A DNA stretch of 64,000 nucleotides. Origin: Deltaproteobacteria bacterium HGW-Deltaproteobacteria-18 (GTDB lineage: Bacteria; Desulfobacterota; Desulfovibrionia; Desulfovibrionales; Desulfomicrobiaceae). Location of the stretch: assembly GCA_002841885.1 (NCBI GenBank), contig PHBE01000017.1:29832-93831 (forward strand), read 5' to 3'. The notes under the pieces were generated by a model, which ran no database searches, was not told the origin of the DNA, and saw only the letters and a list, made by a program, of their open reading frames with translations. Position 1 is the stretch's first letter. Every line of letters starts with the position of its first letter. Position numbers and translations under genes: made by a program. This document shows, one piece after another, positions 36,112 to 44,556 of the stretch.

Positions 36112-36616
36112 GGCCCGCCGGAACAAGCAAATCAGGGCCAAGGAAATCCGGGTTGTTGGAGATGATGGGAATCAGCTAGGTATCATGACCGTGCCCGAGG
36201 CCTTGGAACAGGCCGAGGGAAAGGGACTTGATCTGGTTGAAGTGGCGCCCAACGCCAAGCCGCCGGTCTGTAAAATCATGGACTACGGCAAGTACCTCTA
36301 CGAGGAAAAGAAAAAGTCACAGGAAGCCAAGAAGCGTCAGACCCAGATTCAGGTCAAGGAAATCAAGTTCCGCCCGCATACCGACGATCATGACTTGATG
36401 ACCAAGATCAAGCATATTCGCAGGTTCATCGAGGACGGAGACCGGTGCAAAGTGACCGTGTTTTTCCGAGGCCGCGAAATGGCGCACAAGGATCGAGGGC
36501 AAGTCATTTTGGACCGGATCGTGGAGATGGTTTCCGACGTCGCCAAGGTTGAGCAGACCTCCCGAGTCGAAGGCCGGACCATGTTTCTCCTGCTGGCAGG
36601 GCTTCCCAAGAAATAA
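36095..36616 (+). CDS. infC: Translation initiation factor IF-3 (AUU start)
   Basis: 173 aa. IF-3 binds the 30S subunit and rejects non-standard start codons. The reading frame is closed by TGA at 36089-36091, and the only initiator before ATG 36185 is ATT at 36095, 8 nt after GGAGG. This is the known AUU start of infC, which lets IF-3 repress its own synthesis. The N-domain has [16 protein letters not shown], the linker [16 protein letters not shown] follows, and the C-domain holds the RNA-binding [15 protein letters not shown] segment. It overlaps the 3' end of thrS by 17 bp. Confidence 0.95.
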   Translation: MLSAAKARRNKQIRAKEIRVVGDDGNQLGIMTVPEALEQAEGKGLDLVEVAPNAKPPVCKIMDYGKYLYEEKKKSQEAKKRQTQIQVKEIKFRPHTDDHDLMTKIKHIRRFIEDGDRCKVTVFFRGREMAHKDRGQVILDRIVEMVSDVAKVEQTSRVEGRTMFLLLAGLPKK

Positions 36617-36693
36617 GCTCCCTCTGCCGCCTTTTTAAGAAAAATTTCCCGCCACTTTGGCGGGAGGGAGCAGTATTGCCGGTCGCTTGCGCG
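36617..36693 (+). promoter_or_regulatory. Structured leader between infC and rpmI
   Basis: Right after the infC stop, GCTCCCTC (36617-36624) can pair with GAGGGAGC (36664-36671) around an inner hairpin CCCGCCA-CTT-TGGCGGG (36648-36664, sharing the end base). A third hairpin GGTCGC/GCGACC lies at 36679-36693, then rpmI's GAGGAGG. L20 represses rpmI-rplT through mRNA structure in other bacteria; a similar role here is inference. Confidence 0.45.
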
Positions 36694-36721
36694 ACCATTC
36701 AAGTCTGTTTGAGGAGGAACT

Positions 36722-36922
36722 ATGTCAAAGGTGAAAACCAACAGAAGTGCGGCCAAGCGTTTTCGGGTCACGGGCACAGGCAAGGTCAAAAGAAGCCACG
36801 CCAACATGCGCCACATCCTGACCAAGAAATCCGCGAAGCGCAAAAGACAGCTGCGTCAGTCCACCATGACTGCCCAGTCCTGTGTCGGCGCGATTCGTCG
36901 TTTGGTACCGTACATTTTCTAG
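36722..36922 (+). CDS. rpmI: Ribosomal protein L35 (bL35)
   Basis: 66 aa, normal length, very basic. The start [21 protein letters not shown] and [22 protein letters not shown] are typical of bL35 of the large subunit. A strong GAGGAGG site precedes the ATG. It lies between infC and rplT as in most bacteria. Confidence 0.97.
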   Translation: MSKVKTNRSAAKRFRVTGTGKVKRSHANMRHILTKKSAKRKRQLRQSTMTAQSCVGAIRRLVPYIF

Positions 36923-36977
36923 TTCCGGCATTGTGCCGGGACGGAACGACTCAGCGTATAGTCATTTCCCACTATAC
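36923..36977 (+). other. Two hairpins between rpmI and rplT
   Basis: CCGGCA/TGCCGG at about 36924-36938 and GTATAGT/ACTATAC (36956-36962 with 36971-36977, 8-nt loop) sit in the 77-bp gap before rplT. They may be part of L20 control or only spacer structure. Confidence 0.4.
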
Positions 36978-36999
36978 CTGATTGCGAAAGGAGAAGATC

Positions 37000-37353
37000 A
37001 TGAGAGTAAAAAGAGGAAAGACAGCCCACAGAAGGCACAAGAAGTACTTGGCCCTCGCCAAGGGCTATCGCGGATCACGCAGCAAGCTGTACCGCACCGC
37101 CCGAGAAACCGTTGAACGCGCCTTGTGCTTCGCCTACCGCGACAGAAAGCAGAAGAAGCGCGCCTTTCGGAGACTGTGGATCGTGCGCATCAACGCCGGC
37201 GTGCGTGAATTCGGTTTGACATACAACCGCTTCATGCATGGTTTGAAGCTCGCCGAAATCAATCTTAACCGGAAGGCCCTGGCCGACATGGCTGTCTATG
37301 AAAAAGACGCCTTTGCCGCGCTGTGCCAAATGGTAAAATCCAAGGCGAACTAG
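37000..37353 (+). CDS. rplT: Ribosomal protein L20 (bL20)
   Basis: 117 aa, needed for early 50S assembly and often a translational repressor of its own operon. Starts [46 protein letters not shown] is the conserved C-terminal part. I use ATG 37000 after AAAGGAGAAG; an upstream in-frame ATG at 36982 precedes that site. Its stop TAG shares a base with the pheS GTG (TAGTG). Confidence 0.97.
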   Translation: MRVKRGKTAHRRHKKYLALAKGYRGSRSKLYRTARETVERALCFAYRDRKQKKRAFRRLWIVRINAGVREFGLTYNRFMHGLKLAEINLNRKALADMAVYEKDAFAALCQMVKSKAN

Positions 37354-38396
37354 TGGCTAACGATATTATTCGCAAGCTTGAAAGCCTGGTCCCGGAGCTC
37401 AATGAAGCCCTGGGCCAGGCTTCTTCATTGGAAGAGTTGGAGGAGCTGCGTGTCCGTTTTCTCGGGCGCAAGGGGCTCCTGGCCGATCTGATGTCCGGTT
37501 TGACCGCGCTGGGCCCTGAAGACCGCCCGGCCGCAGGCAAGGCCGCCAATCAGGTCAAGGTCGCCATGACGACCCTCTGGGAAGAACAGGTCGCCGCCCT
37601 GAAGTCGCGCGCGCGCGAGCAGGCTCTGGGCGCGTTTGACGCATCGGTGCCGTCCTGGCAGCCAGACCTGGGCTCGCTGCATCCGGTGACCCTGGTCACC
37701 CGTGAAATCTGCGCGGTCTTCACGAGCCTCGGGTTCGAGGTCGTGTCCGGTCCGGAAGTGGAGAACGACTTCAACAATTTCGAAGCGCTCAACCTTCCCC
37801 CCGAACATCCTGCCCGCGACATGCAGGACACCCTCTACATTTCGGATTCGATCCTGTTGCGCACCCACACCTCGCCGTTGCAGGTGCGGACCATGCTGGC
37901 ACGCAAGCCGCCTCTCGGCGTCATTGCTCCCGGCAAGGTCTATCGCCGGGACTCGGACATCACCCACACCCCCATGTTTCATCAGGTCGAGGGATTGCTC
38001 GTGGACACTCATGTGACCATGGCCGACCTTCGCGGCATTCTGACCGCCTTTGTGCAGAACGTGTTCGGTCACGACACCAGGGTCCGCTTCCGTCCGAGCT
38101 TTTTTCCCTTTACCGAGCCCAGCGCCGAAGTGGATATCAGCTGCGTGATCTGCGGCGGCAAGGGCAAGGTCAACGGCGAACCTTGCCGCGTTTGCAAGGA
38201 GACGGGCTGGGTGGAGATTCTCGGATGCGGCATGGTCGATCCGGCCGTGTTCCTCAAAGTCGGCTACGACCCGGAAATCTACACGGGCTTCGCCTTCGGT
38301 CTGGGTGTCGAGCGCATCGCCATGCTCAAATACGGCATCGGCGATCTGCGCATGTTTTTCGAGAACGATCTGCGGTTCCTCCGGCAATTCGCCTGA
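37353..38396 (+). CDS. pheS: Phenylalanyl-tRNA synthetase alpha subunit
   Basis: 347 aa, class II synthetase subunit forming an alpha2-beta2 enzyme with PheT. The start is GTG at 37353, overlapping the rplT stop. An N-terminal coiled coil ([19 protein letters not shown]) is followed by the catalytic core with [20 protein letters not shown] near residue 127, the motif 2 region [21 protein letters not shown] near 195, and [18 protein letters not shown] at the C-terminus. pheT starts 19 bp downstream. Confidence 0.97.
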   Translation: MANDIIRKLESLVPELNEALGQASSLEELEELRVRFLGRKGLLADLMSGLTALGPEDRPAAGKAANQVKVAMTTLWEEQVAALKSRAREQALGAFDASVPSWQPDLGSLHPVTLVTREICAVFTSLGFEVVSGPEVENDFNNFEALNLPPEHPARDMQDTLYISDSILLRTHTSPLQVRTMLARKPPLGVIAPGKVYRRDSDITHTPMFHQVEGLLVDTHVTMADLRGILTAFVQNVFGHDTRVRFRPSFFPFTEPSAEVDISCVICGGKGKVNGEPCRVCKETGWVEILGCGMVDPAVFLKVGYDPEIYTGFAFGLGVERIAMLKYGIGDLRMFFENDLRFLRQFA

Positions 38397-38415
38397 GCGG
38401 ACATAAGGTTTTGCC

Positions 38416-40797
38416 ATGCTGTTAAGCTTGAACTGGTTGCGGGAATTCGTGCCCTACGAAGGGGACGTCAAAGCGTTGGGGGACAGGTTGACCATGCTCG
38501 GTCTGGAGGTGGAGGAGATCGCAAATCCCTTTGCCGCGCTGGAGATGATCGTGGTCGGGCATGTTCTTGAAAGAGCACCGCATCCGACCTCGGATCATCT
38601 TTCGGTGTGCAAGGTGGACATTGGCACGGGCGAGATCCTCGACATCGTGTGCGGTGCCCCCAACGTTGCCGCCGGCCAGAAGGTGCCTGTCGCTCCGGTG
38701 GGAACGACCATGCCTGGCGGCCTTCTGATCAAGAAGGCCAAGCTGCGCGGCCAGCCGTCCTGCGGCATGATCTGCTCCGAACGCGAACTGAACCTGGGCG
38801 ATGGTCACGAAGGCATCATGGTCCTTGATCAGGGCTTCGTCCCCGGCACGCCGATCTGCGAAGCTCTGGGTCTGGATCAGGTCGTGCTGGACGTAAGCAT
38901 CACCCCCAACCGCGCTGACTGCCTGTCAGTTCTCGGGCTGGCCCGGGAAGTGGCGGCGGCCTTCGGCCTTCCGCTGACGATCCCGCAGGCCGAACTGGTC
39001 GAAAGCGGGGAGCCCTTTTCGGGGTTCGCCATCGAGCCGGATGCCGACCTGTGCCCTCTGTACCAGGCGCGCCTGATCCGGGACATAAAAATCGCGCCCA
39101 GCCCCGACTGGCTCAGATATCGTCTCCTGGCCGTGGGCCTGCGTCCGATCAACAACATCGTCGACGTAACCAACTACGTGATGATGGAGTGCGGCCAGCC
39201 CCTGCATGCCTTTGACCGGGATCTGCTGCGCGGAAACCGCATCCGGGTGGAGCGGGCCGAGGAAGGCATGACCCTGACCACCCTCGACGGTCAGGACAGG
39301 CTCCTGACCGAAAGGGACGTGCTCATCTGGGATGACGAGCAGCCTGTCGCCCTTGCTGGCGTCATGGGCGGAGCCAATTCCGAAATCGGTGAAGCGAGCA
39401 CTACGGTGCTGCTCGAAAGCGCGGTCTTTGATCCGGCGTCCATCCGCAAGACGGCCCGGCGTCTGGGACTTTCCAGCGACGCCTCCTACCGCTTTGAGCG
39501 CGGTGTGGATCAGATCGGTAACACGCATGCCATGAACCGGGCTGCAAGCCTCATGGCCGCCGTGTCCGGTGGCGCAGTCGCTCCCGGGGTGGCCAAGTCC
39601 GAGCCCCGGCCTTTCACGTCCAAGGTCATTTCCTTCACTCCGGCCAAGGCCACAAAGCTTCTGGGGGTCGAGATGGCTCCCGAATTCTGCCGCGAAACCC
39701 TGACCCGTCTAGGGTGCGTTGTCGCGGGCGGCGAGTCCTGGCAGGTCACGGCGCCGTCTTTCAGACTGGATCTTGAGCGCGAGGTCGATCTCATCGAAGA
39801 GGTTGCCCGCGTGTACGGGATGGACCGCATCGAGGCGGTGCTGCCCACGGTCAAGAAGAGTCTTGCCGACCTGGACAAGGCCGATCCCACCTTTGCGTTT
39901 CTGGGCCGGGTCAAGGACTGGGGACGGGGCGTGGGCCTCTCGGAGGTCGTGAACTACAGTTTTGTCGGTACTGCTGATCTGGACCGCTGCGGGCTGCCTC
40001 TTGAAGGCCGGGTGAACATTTTCAACCCGCTCAGCGAGGAAATGAACGTTCTGCGTACGGAACTGGCTCCTGGCATGCTGGGCTCGCTGCGTCAGAACAT
40101 GAGCCAGGACAACACCCGTATCCGCATCTTCGAGATCGCGCATTCCTTTGTGCAGGACCCGGGCAGCGACACCTTGACCCGCGAAAACAACCGTCTCGGC
40201 ATCTTGCTGCATGGCGGCCGTTTTTCCGCCCGCTACCCCTACCCTGAAGGACGCTTCGGATACGCCGACATCAAGGGGCTGGTGGAGCATCTGCTCCTGA
40301 CTCTGGGAGTGGGCGCCGCAAGCTTTGAGCGCGGCGGGGATCATGCGTATCTTGCTCCCGAAATCCTGGTGCGTGCCGGAGGAACGGCCGTGGGCAGGGT
40401 CGGCATGATCCGCGAGGATCTGGCCGATGCCTACCAGGCACGCGGAGAGGTCTGGTACGCGGATCTCGACCTTGACCTGCTCATGGGCCTGCGGCTGAAC
40501 GTTGCGTTCAGGGCGATCCCCAAATTCCCGGTGGTTCGCCGGGACATGACCCTGGTCGCGCCCGAGAGCCTTGCAATCGGCGAGGTAGTTGATACGGTCA
40601 GGGCATTGCAGGAGCCGCTGCTTGAGGATGTCTTTCTGGTCGATGTCTATGCTCCGGAAGGGAGCGCGGAACGCAATTTGACTTACAGGTTCGTGTTCCG
40701 TCACGCTGAGCGCACCCTGAAAGACAAGGACGTGGAAAAAATCAATCTTCGCATTGGTCAGCATCTGGTCGAGAGGTTGCCTGTCCGCTTTTCCTGA
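38416..40797 (+). CDS. pheT: Phenylalanyl-tRNA synthetase beta subunit
   Basis: 793 aa, full length. Domain order: N-terminal start MLLSLNWLREFVPY, tRNA-binding OB domain (about residues 40-150), B3/B4 editing domain (about 210-390), B5 (about 405-475), the catalytic-like core and the C-terminal ferredoxin-fold anticodon domain (about 700-790, LTYRFVFRHAERTLKDKDVE). It makes Phe-tRNA with PheS. AAGG lies 7 nt before the ATG. Confidence 0.97.
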   Translation: MLLSLNWLREFVPYEGDVKALGDRLTMLGLEVEEIANPFAALEMIVVGHVLERAPHPTSDHLSVCKVDIGTGEILDIVCGAPNVAAGQKVPVAPVGTTMPGGLLIKKAKLRGQPSCGMICSERELNLGDGHEGIMVLDQGFVPGTPICEALGLDQVVLDVSITPNRADCLSVLGLAREVAAAFGLPLTIPQAELVESGEPFSGFAIEPDADLCPLYQARLIRDIKIAPSPDWLRYRLLAVGLRPINNIVDVTNYVMMECGQPLHAFDRDLLRGNRIRVERAEEGMTLTTLDGQDRLLTERDVLIWDDEQPVALAGVMGGANSEIGEASTTVLLESAVFDPASIRKTARRLGLSSDASYRFERGVDQIGNTHAMNRAASLMAAVSGGAVAPGVAKSEPRPFTSKVISFTPAKATKLLGVEMAPEFCRETLTRLGCVVAGGESWQVTAPSFRLDLEREVDLIEEVARVYGMDRIEAVLPTVKKSLADLDKADPTFAFLGRVKDWGRGVGLSEVVNYSFVGTADLDRCGLPLEGRVNIFNPLSEEMNVLRTELAPGMLGSLRQNMSQDNTRIRIFEIAHSFVQDPGSDTLTRENNRLGILLHGGRFSARYPYPEGRFGYADIKGLVEHLLLTLGVGAASFERGGDHAYLAPEILVRAGGTAVGRVGMIREDLADAYQARGEVWYADLDLDLLMGLRLNVAFRAIPKFPVVRRDMTLVAPESLAIGEVVDTVRALQEPLLEDVFLVDVYAPEGSAERNLTYRFVFRHAERTLKDKDVEKINLRIGQHLVERLPVRFS

Positions 40798-40822
40798 CAG
40801 GCTTCACGGGCCAGGAGGGAAT

Positions 40823-41149
40823 GTGCTCAAACCCGTTACGCCCGACACCGAAAAGCGCTTTCGCATTGGACAGGTTGCCCGGCGGCTTGGCGTGGAACCT
40901 TACGTGCTGCGTTTTTGGGAAGAGGAGTTCCCCCAGCTGACCGCAGCCAGGACCTCCAAGGGACAGCGCTACTACACCGAGGAGCATGTCCGCGTCCTGG
41001 AACGGATTCGCCATTTGCTGTACGTCGAAAAGCTGACCATCAAGGGCGCACGCCAGAAGCTCGAAGGCACGGAATCTGTCCGGGCTCCGCTGGACGCGAT
41101 CCGGCGAGAGCTGGAGGAAATTCACCGTCTGCTGACCAAAAATCCCTGA
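40823..41149 (+). CDS. MerR-family transcriptional regulator
   Basis: 108 aa. The N-terminal winged helix-turn-helix is clear: FRIGQVARRLGVEPYVLRFWEEEFPQL (about residues 12-38), then KGQRYYTEEHVRVLERIRHLL. A short dimerisation helix follows and there is no effector domain or metal-binding cysteine pair. Start is GTG 40823 after AGGAGG. A MerR-type gene downstream of pheT is common in proteobacteria, but its target genes are unknown. Confidence 0.92.
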   Translation: MLKPVTPDTEKRFRIGQVARRLGVEPYVLRFWEEEFPQLTAARTSKGQRYYTEEHVRVLERIRHLLYVEKLTIKGARQKLEGTESVRAPLDAIRRELEEIHRLLTKNP

Positions 41150-41174
41150 CTTGCAAAGAGGTCGGGGTTTTTTT
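41144..41174 (+). terminator. Terminator of the thrS-merR operon
   Basis: CCCTGAC / GTCGGGG (7 bp with one G-T pair, 10-nt loop) followed by seven T. The merR stop codon is inside the stem. Confidence 0.85.
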
Positions 41175-41282
41175 GTGTCAAGCGGTCCTTTTCCATATGT
41201 CTTTACATGGCGAATTCGAAACCGTAGCATTCTGCGTTGTTCCTACTTTCCAAGAAGTCGAAAATGTCCTTTAAGGAAGGCC

Positions 41283-41750
41283 ATGCTGAAAGTTTACGCC
41301 GACAAACAGGGCAAAGCCGTGTTCAACTGTCCACATTGCGGCTTCGTGACCAATTTTGATGCTTCGGCGTATCGGAATCGTGACAGCCGCATCAAGATCA
41401 AGTGCCGCTGCGGCGAAAGCATGGTCATGCTGGTCGAATTCAGGGAATATTATCGCAGGGCGGTATCCTTGATCGGGACATGCAGCGTGCACAGAACCGG
41501 AAAGGACATGGCGATGAAGGTACGCGATCTGTCCCTGAGCGGCCTGTCCTTTTCCCTCGAATCGTCACAGGAGGATCAGGAGGCCCTGCAAGTCGGCGAC
41601 GTGATAACGGTGCGGTTTCGCCTCGATGCTCCGCCAGAGTCTTTTATCCAGCGGAAGGCCTCGGTCCGCAATATCCGCGGTGATGCCATCGGCGCCAGGT
41701 TTTCCAGGAGCGAGTATGACAAGGAACTTGGATTTTACCTCCTGCATTGA
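41283..41750 (+). CDS. PilZ-domain protein with N-terminal zinc ribbon
   Basis: 155 aa. An N-terminal CPHC ... CRC cysteine set (about residues 15-43; FNCPHCGFVTNF and IKCRCGESM) suggests a zinc ribbon. The C-terminal PilZ domain begins with the c-di-GMP-type arginine segment YYRRAVSLIG and has DLSLSGLSFSLE, matching the D/NxSxxG motif. It should bind c-di-GMP. Start MLKVYADKQG has AAGGAAGG upstream. It is 18 bp before the PilB/GspE-like ATPase gene, so a role in pilus or secretion control is likely. Confidence 0.88.
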   Translation: MLKVYADKQGKAVFNCPHCGFVTNFDASAYRNRDSRIKIKCRCGESMVMLVEFREYYRRAVSLIGTCSVHRTGKDMAMKVRDLSLSGLSFSLESSQEDQEALQVGDVITVRFRLDAPPESFIQRKASVRNIRGDAIGARFSRSEYDKELGFYLLH

Positions 41751-41768
41751 TTTTGCGTGGAGGCAAGC

Positions 41769-43667
41769 ATGAACAAGGATTTTGATTCCGGTAACGCTAA
41801 CGGGACCGAAGAAGCCATCAATCCCATTATCAAGCTTCTGATCCGCGAAGGGCACCTGACTGTCGAGCAGGCGCAGTATGCGCTGCGGGTCACGTCCAAG
41901 CTGCACATGAGCAAGCCCCTGTGCGACGTCGTGCGGGAGCTCGGATATGTCACCGACGAAACGATCCGGCAGACAGTCCGCCGCAATCAGGGTGAACTGC
42001 GTATCGGCGACCTGCTGAACGGTCTGGGCTTTTTGACCGACGAGGAACTCAATCGCGCCCTGGACCTGCAGCTGCAGGGTGGGCGCCAGCAGAAGCTGGG
42101 CGACATCCTCATACAGCATAAATTTCTGGCGGACGAGAAGCTGACGGAAATACTGGCCATGCAGCTCGGTTTGCCGATCCTGGAGCTGGCGGCCAAGGAT
42201 CCGGACCCGGGTCTCATGGCCCGCGGACCCGTTGAATACTACGAGCAATATCGCTTTGTGCCTTACGACATGCAGCCCGATGGTTCGGTGCGCATCGCCT
42301 TTGCCGACCCCCTTGACCCGCGCAGCCTGGACGCGGCGCGGGACTATTTCGGCAAGACCATTGTCGTCTGCATCACCCGTGTCAGTCAGCTTGACGATGT
42401 GTTGACCAAGCGCAAGGAAGAGTTGCGCGTCGGCAACGGGACGGACCTGAACCGTCTGAACATCGTCGAAATCGCCAATTCCATCGTGCTGGCCGCGTTC
42501 AAGCGCGGGGCCAGCGACATTCATGTGGAGCCCATGGCGGACCGGTTGCGGGTCCGTTTTCGTGAAGACGGCGTCATGGTTCATTTCCGCGACTATCCCA
42601 TTGGTGCCGTGGCTCCGCTGGTCAGCCGCTTCAAGATCATGTGCGGCGCGGACATCGCGGAAAAGAGGCGGCATCAGGACGGGCGGCTCATTTTCAACCA
42701 CATGGGCGTGCAGATCGATCTGCGCATGTCCTTCTACGTCACGGTGTACGGCGAGCAGATCGTCATGCGCCTTTTGAAGAACCAGGAAGAGCTGTTGCCC
42801 ATGCACGAGCTGGGAATGCTCCCGGGCATGCTCAACCGGTTCATGGACGAAGCGCTGGATGCGCCTTCAGGAGTCATCATGGTCACCGGGCCCACGGGAT
42901 CCGGAAAATCGACCACGGTCTACAGCTGCATCAACTACCTGAACCGGCCGGAAGTGAGCATCATCACGGCTGAGGATCCGGTCGAATACAAGGTGCGCGG
43001 GATCGGTCAGTGCTCCATCATGCCCTCCATCGGCCTGACCTTCGAGGAGACGCTGAAGCATATCGTTCGCCAGGATCCGGACATTGTGGTCATCGGCGAG
43101 GTGCGCGATCATTTTTCGGCGGAGATGTGCATTCAGACCGCACTGACCGGACACAAGGTTCTGACGACCTTTCACACCGAGGACAGCATCGGGGCCCTGG
43201 TCCGCTTGCTGGACATGAACATCGAGCCGTTCCTGGTCTCCTCGACCCTGTCCTGCATCCTTTCCCAGCGACTGGTGCGGCGGGTCTGTCCGCATTGCGC
43301 GGTTCCCTATCAGCCCGACTTGAGCCAGCTGCGGCGGATGGGCTGCACCTACGGCGATCTGGCCGGGGCGGAGTTCCGCAAGGGCCGGGGGTGTGCGACC
43401 TGCAGGCACAGCGGATACAAGGGCCGTCTGGCCGTTTACGAGATGCTCATTCCGGAGGTCTTTATCCGGGACGCGGTATTGCTGCGCAAGACCACTCATG
43501 ATCTGCGCGTGATAAGTATGGAAAAGGCAGGCATGATCTCCCTGATGGAAGACGGGATCACCAAGGCGGCCATTGGGCTGACCACGGTGGAAGAGGTCTT
43601 GAGGACCTTGCCCAGAGCCCAGAAACCCAGGCCTCTGGCCGATTTGCGAAGGATACTCGGAGTTTAG
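41769..43667 (+). CDS. PilB/GspE-type assembly ATPase with MshEN-like N-terminus
   Basis: 632 aa. Secretion ATPase powering type IV pilus or type II secretion. Walker A GPTGSGKST is near residue 375, the Asp box ITAEDPVEY near 398 and Walker B VVIGEVRD near 440; zinc cysteines are CPHC near 508 and CATC near 542. Residues 77-135 have two tandem motifs (RIGDLLNGLGFLTDEELNRA and KLGDILIQHKFLADEKLTEI) like the c-di-GMP-binding MshEN domain. GTG 41757 lies before the ribosome site GGAGG, so ATG 41769 is preferred. No pilin or GspF gene is nearby. Confidence 0.9.
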   Translation: MNKDFDSGNANGTEEAINPIIKLLIREGHLTVEQAQYALRVTSKLHMSKPLCDVVRELGYVTDETIRQTVRRNQGELRIGDLLNGLGFLTDEELNRALDLQLQGGRQQKLGDILIQHKFLADEKLTEILAMQLGLPILELAAKDPDPGLMARGPVEYYEQYRFVPYDMQPDGSVRIAFADPLDPRSLDAARDYFGKTIVVCITRVSQLDDVLTKRKEELRVGNGTDLNRLNIVEIANSIVLAAFKRGASDIHVEPMADRLRVRFREDGVMVHFRDYPIGAVAPLVSRFKIMCGADIAEKRRHQDGRLIFNHMGVQIDLRMSFYVTVYGEQIVMRLLKNQEELLPMHELGMLPGMLNRFMDEALDAPSGVIMVTGPTGSGKSTTVYSCINYLNRPEVSIITAEDPVEYKVRGIGQCSIMPSIGLTFEETLKHIVRQDPDIVVIGEVRDHFSAEMCIQTALTGHKVLTTFHTEDSIGALVRLLDMNIEPFLVSSTLSCILSQRLVRRVCPHCAVPYQPDLSQLRRMGCTYGDLAGAEFRKGRGCATCRHSGYKGRLAVYEMLIPEVFIRDAVLLRKTTHDLRVISMEKAGMISLMEDGITKAAIGLTTVEEVLRTLPRAQKPRPLADLRRILGV

Positions 43668-43669
43668 GA

Positions 43670-44515
43670 ATGTTTGAAATCGCCTCTATTCATGACCGTG
43701 TGCGGGAATTTCTGGAAGAACCCGGCGGAGATCTGCCGGTTTTCGACCGCACGGCCCTCTTGGTGCATCAGGAAGCCACCAAGGCCGACCCGGACACCGA
43801 CAAGGTCATCAGTTACATAGCGCAGGATCAAGTGCTCGCGGCGGAAGTGCTCAAAGTCGCCAATTCATCCTTTTTTCGCGGTATCAAGAAGGTCAGCCGG
43901 ATTCAGGACGCCGTGGTGCGTATCGGTCTGCGTGAAGTGGTCAACAGCGTGATGATGGCCACTCAGCGCAAGAACTACAGCTCCCGCAACCCTTTTGTGC
44001 AGCAATATACGGCCACGTTGTGGAAGCATTCCGTGGCCTGCGCTTTTGGCGCGCAGTGGCTGGCCCGGCGTTGCGACCACTCCGAGCTTGCGCCCGAGGC
44101 CTTCATCGCAGGCCTCATCCATGACGTCGGCAAGCTGCTGGTGCTCAAGGCCCTGGTCTCCGTGGGCGAGAAAGACAAGGACGCGCCTCGGATCACCAAG
44201 ACCGCGGCTGATGAATTCGTGGATACCATGCATCCCGAATGTGGTTTTCTGCTGCTCGAAAAATGGAATCTGCCCGAGTCCTACTGTTACGTATGCCGGG
44301 ATCATCATCGCAAGGATTACGATCACGGCAACACCCTGCTGGTGCTGGTGCGACTGGCCAATCTTGTGTGCAGGAAGCTCGGCATCGGCCTGCGCCAGGA
44401 TCCAGACCTGATCCTGGTCACCAGCAGCGAAGCCGGGATTCTCGGCCTGACCGACGTCACCCTGGCTGAACTGGAAATCGCGATGGAAGATCACGTAGCC
44501 AACGCGGAAATCTGA
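43670..44515 (+). CDS. HDOD-domain protein
   Basis: 281 aa, mostly one HDOD domain (about residues 18-225): DQVLAAEVLKVANSSFFRGIKKVSRIQDAVVRIG-type sequence, then GLIHDVGKLLVLKAL and HPECGFLLLEKWNLPE. HDOD proteins lack full HD catalytic residues and act as signalling scaffolds, often in c-di-GMP or motility control. It starts 2 bp after the ATPase stop, so the PilZ, ATPase and HDOD genes form one operon. Confidence 0.9.
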   Translation: MFEIASIHDRVREFLEEPGGDLPVFDRTALLVHQEATKADPDTDKVISYIAQDQVLAAEVLKVANSSFFRGIKKVSRIQDAVVRIGLREVVNSVMMATQRKNYSSRNPFVQQYTATLWKHSVACAFGAQWLARRCDHSELAPEAFIAGLIHDVGKLLVLKALVSVGEKDKDAPRITKTAADEFVDTMHPECGFLLLEKWNLPESYCYVCRDHHRKDYDHGNTLLVLVRLANLVCRKLGIGLRQDPDLILVTSSEAGILGLTDVTLAELEIAMEDHVANAEI

Positions 44516-44556
44516 CCTTCATTCACCCCAATCGCCCCAACGGAGACTCCACCACA

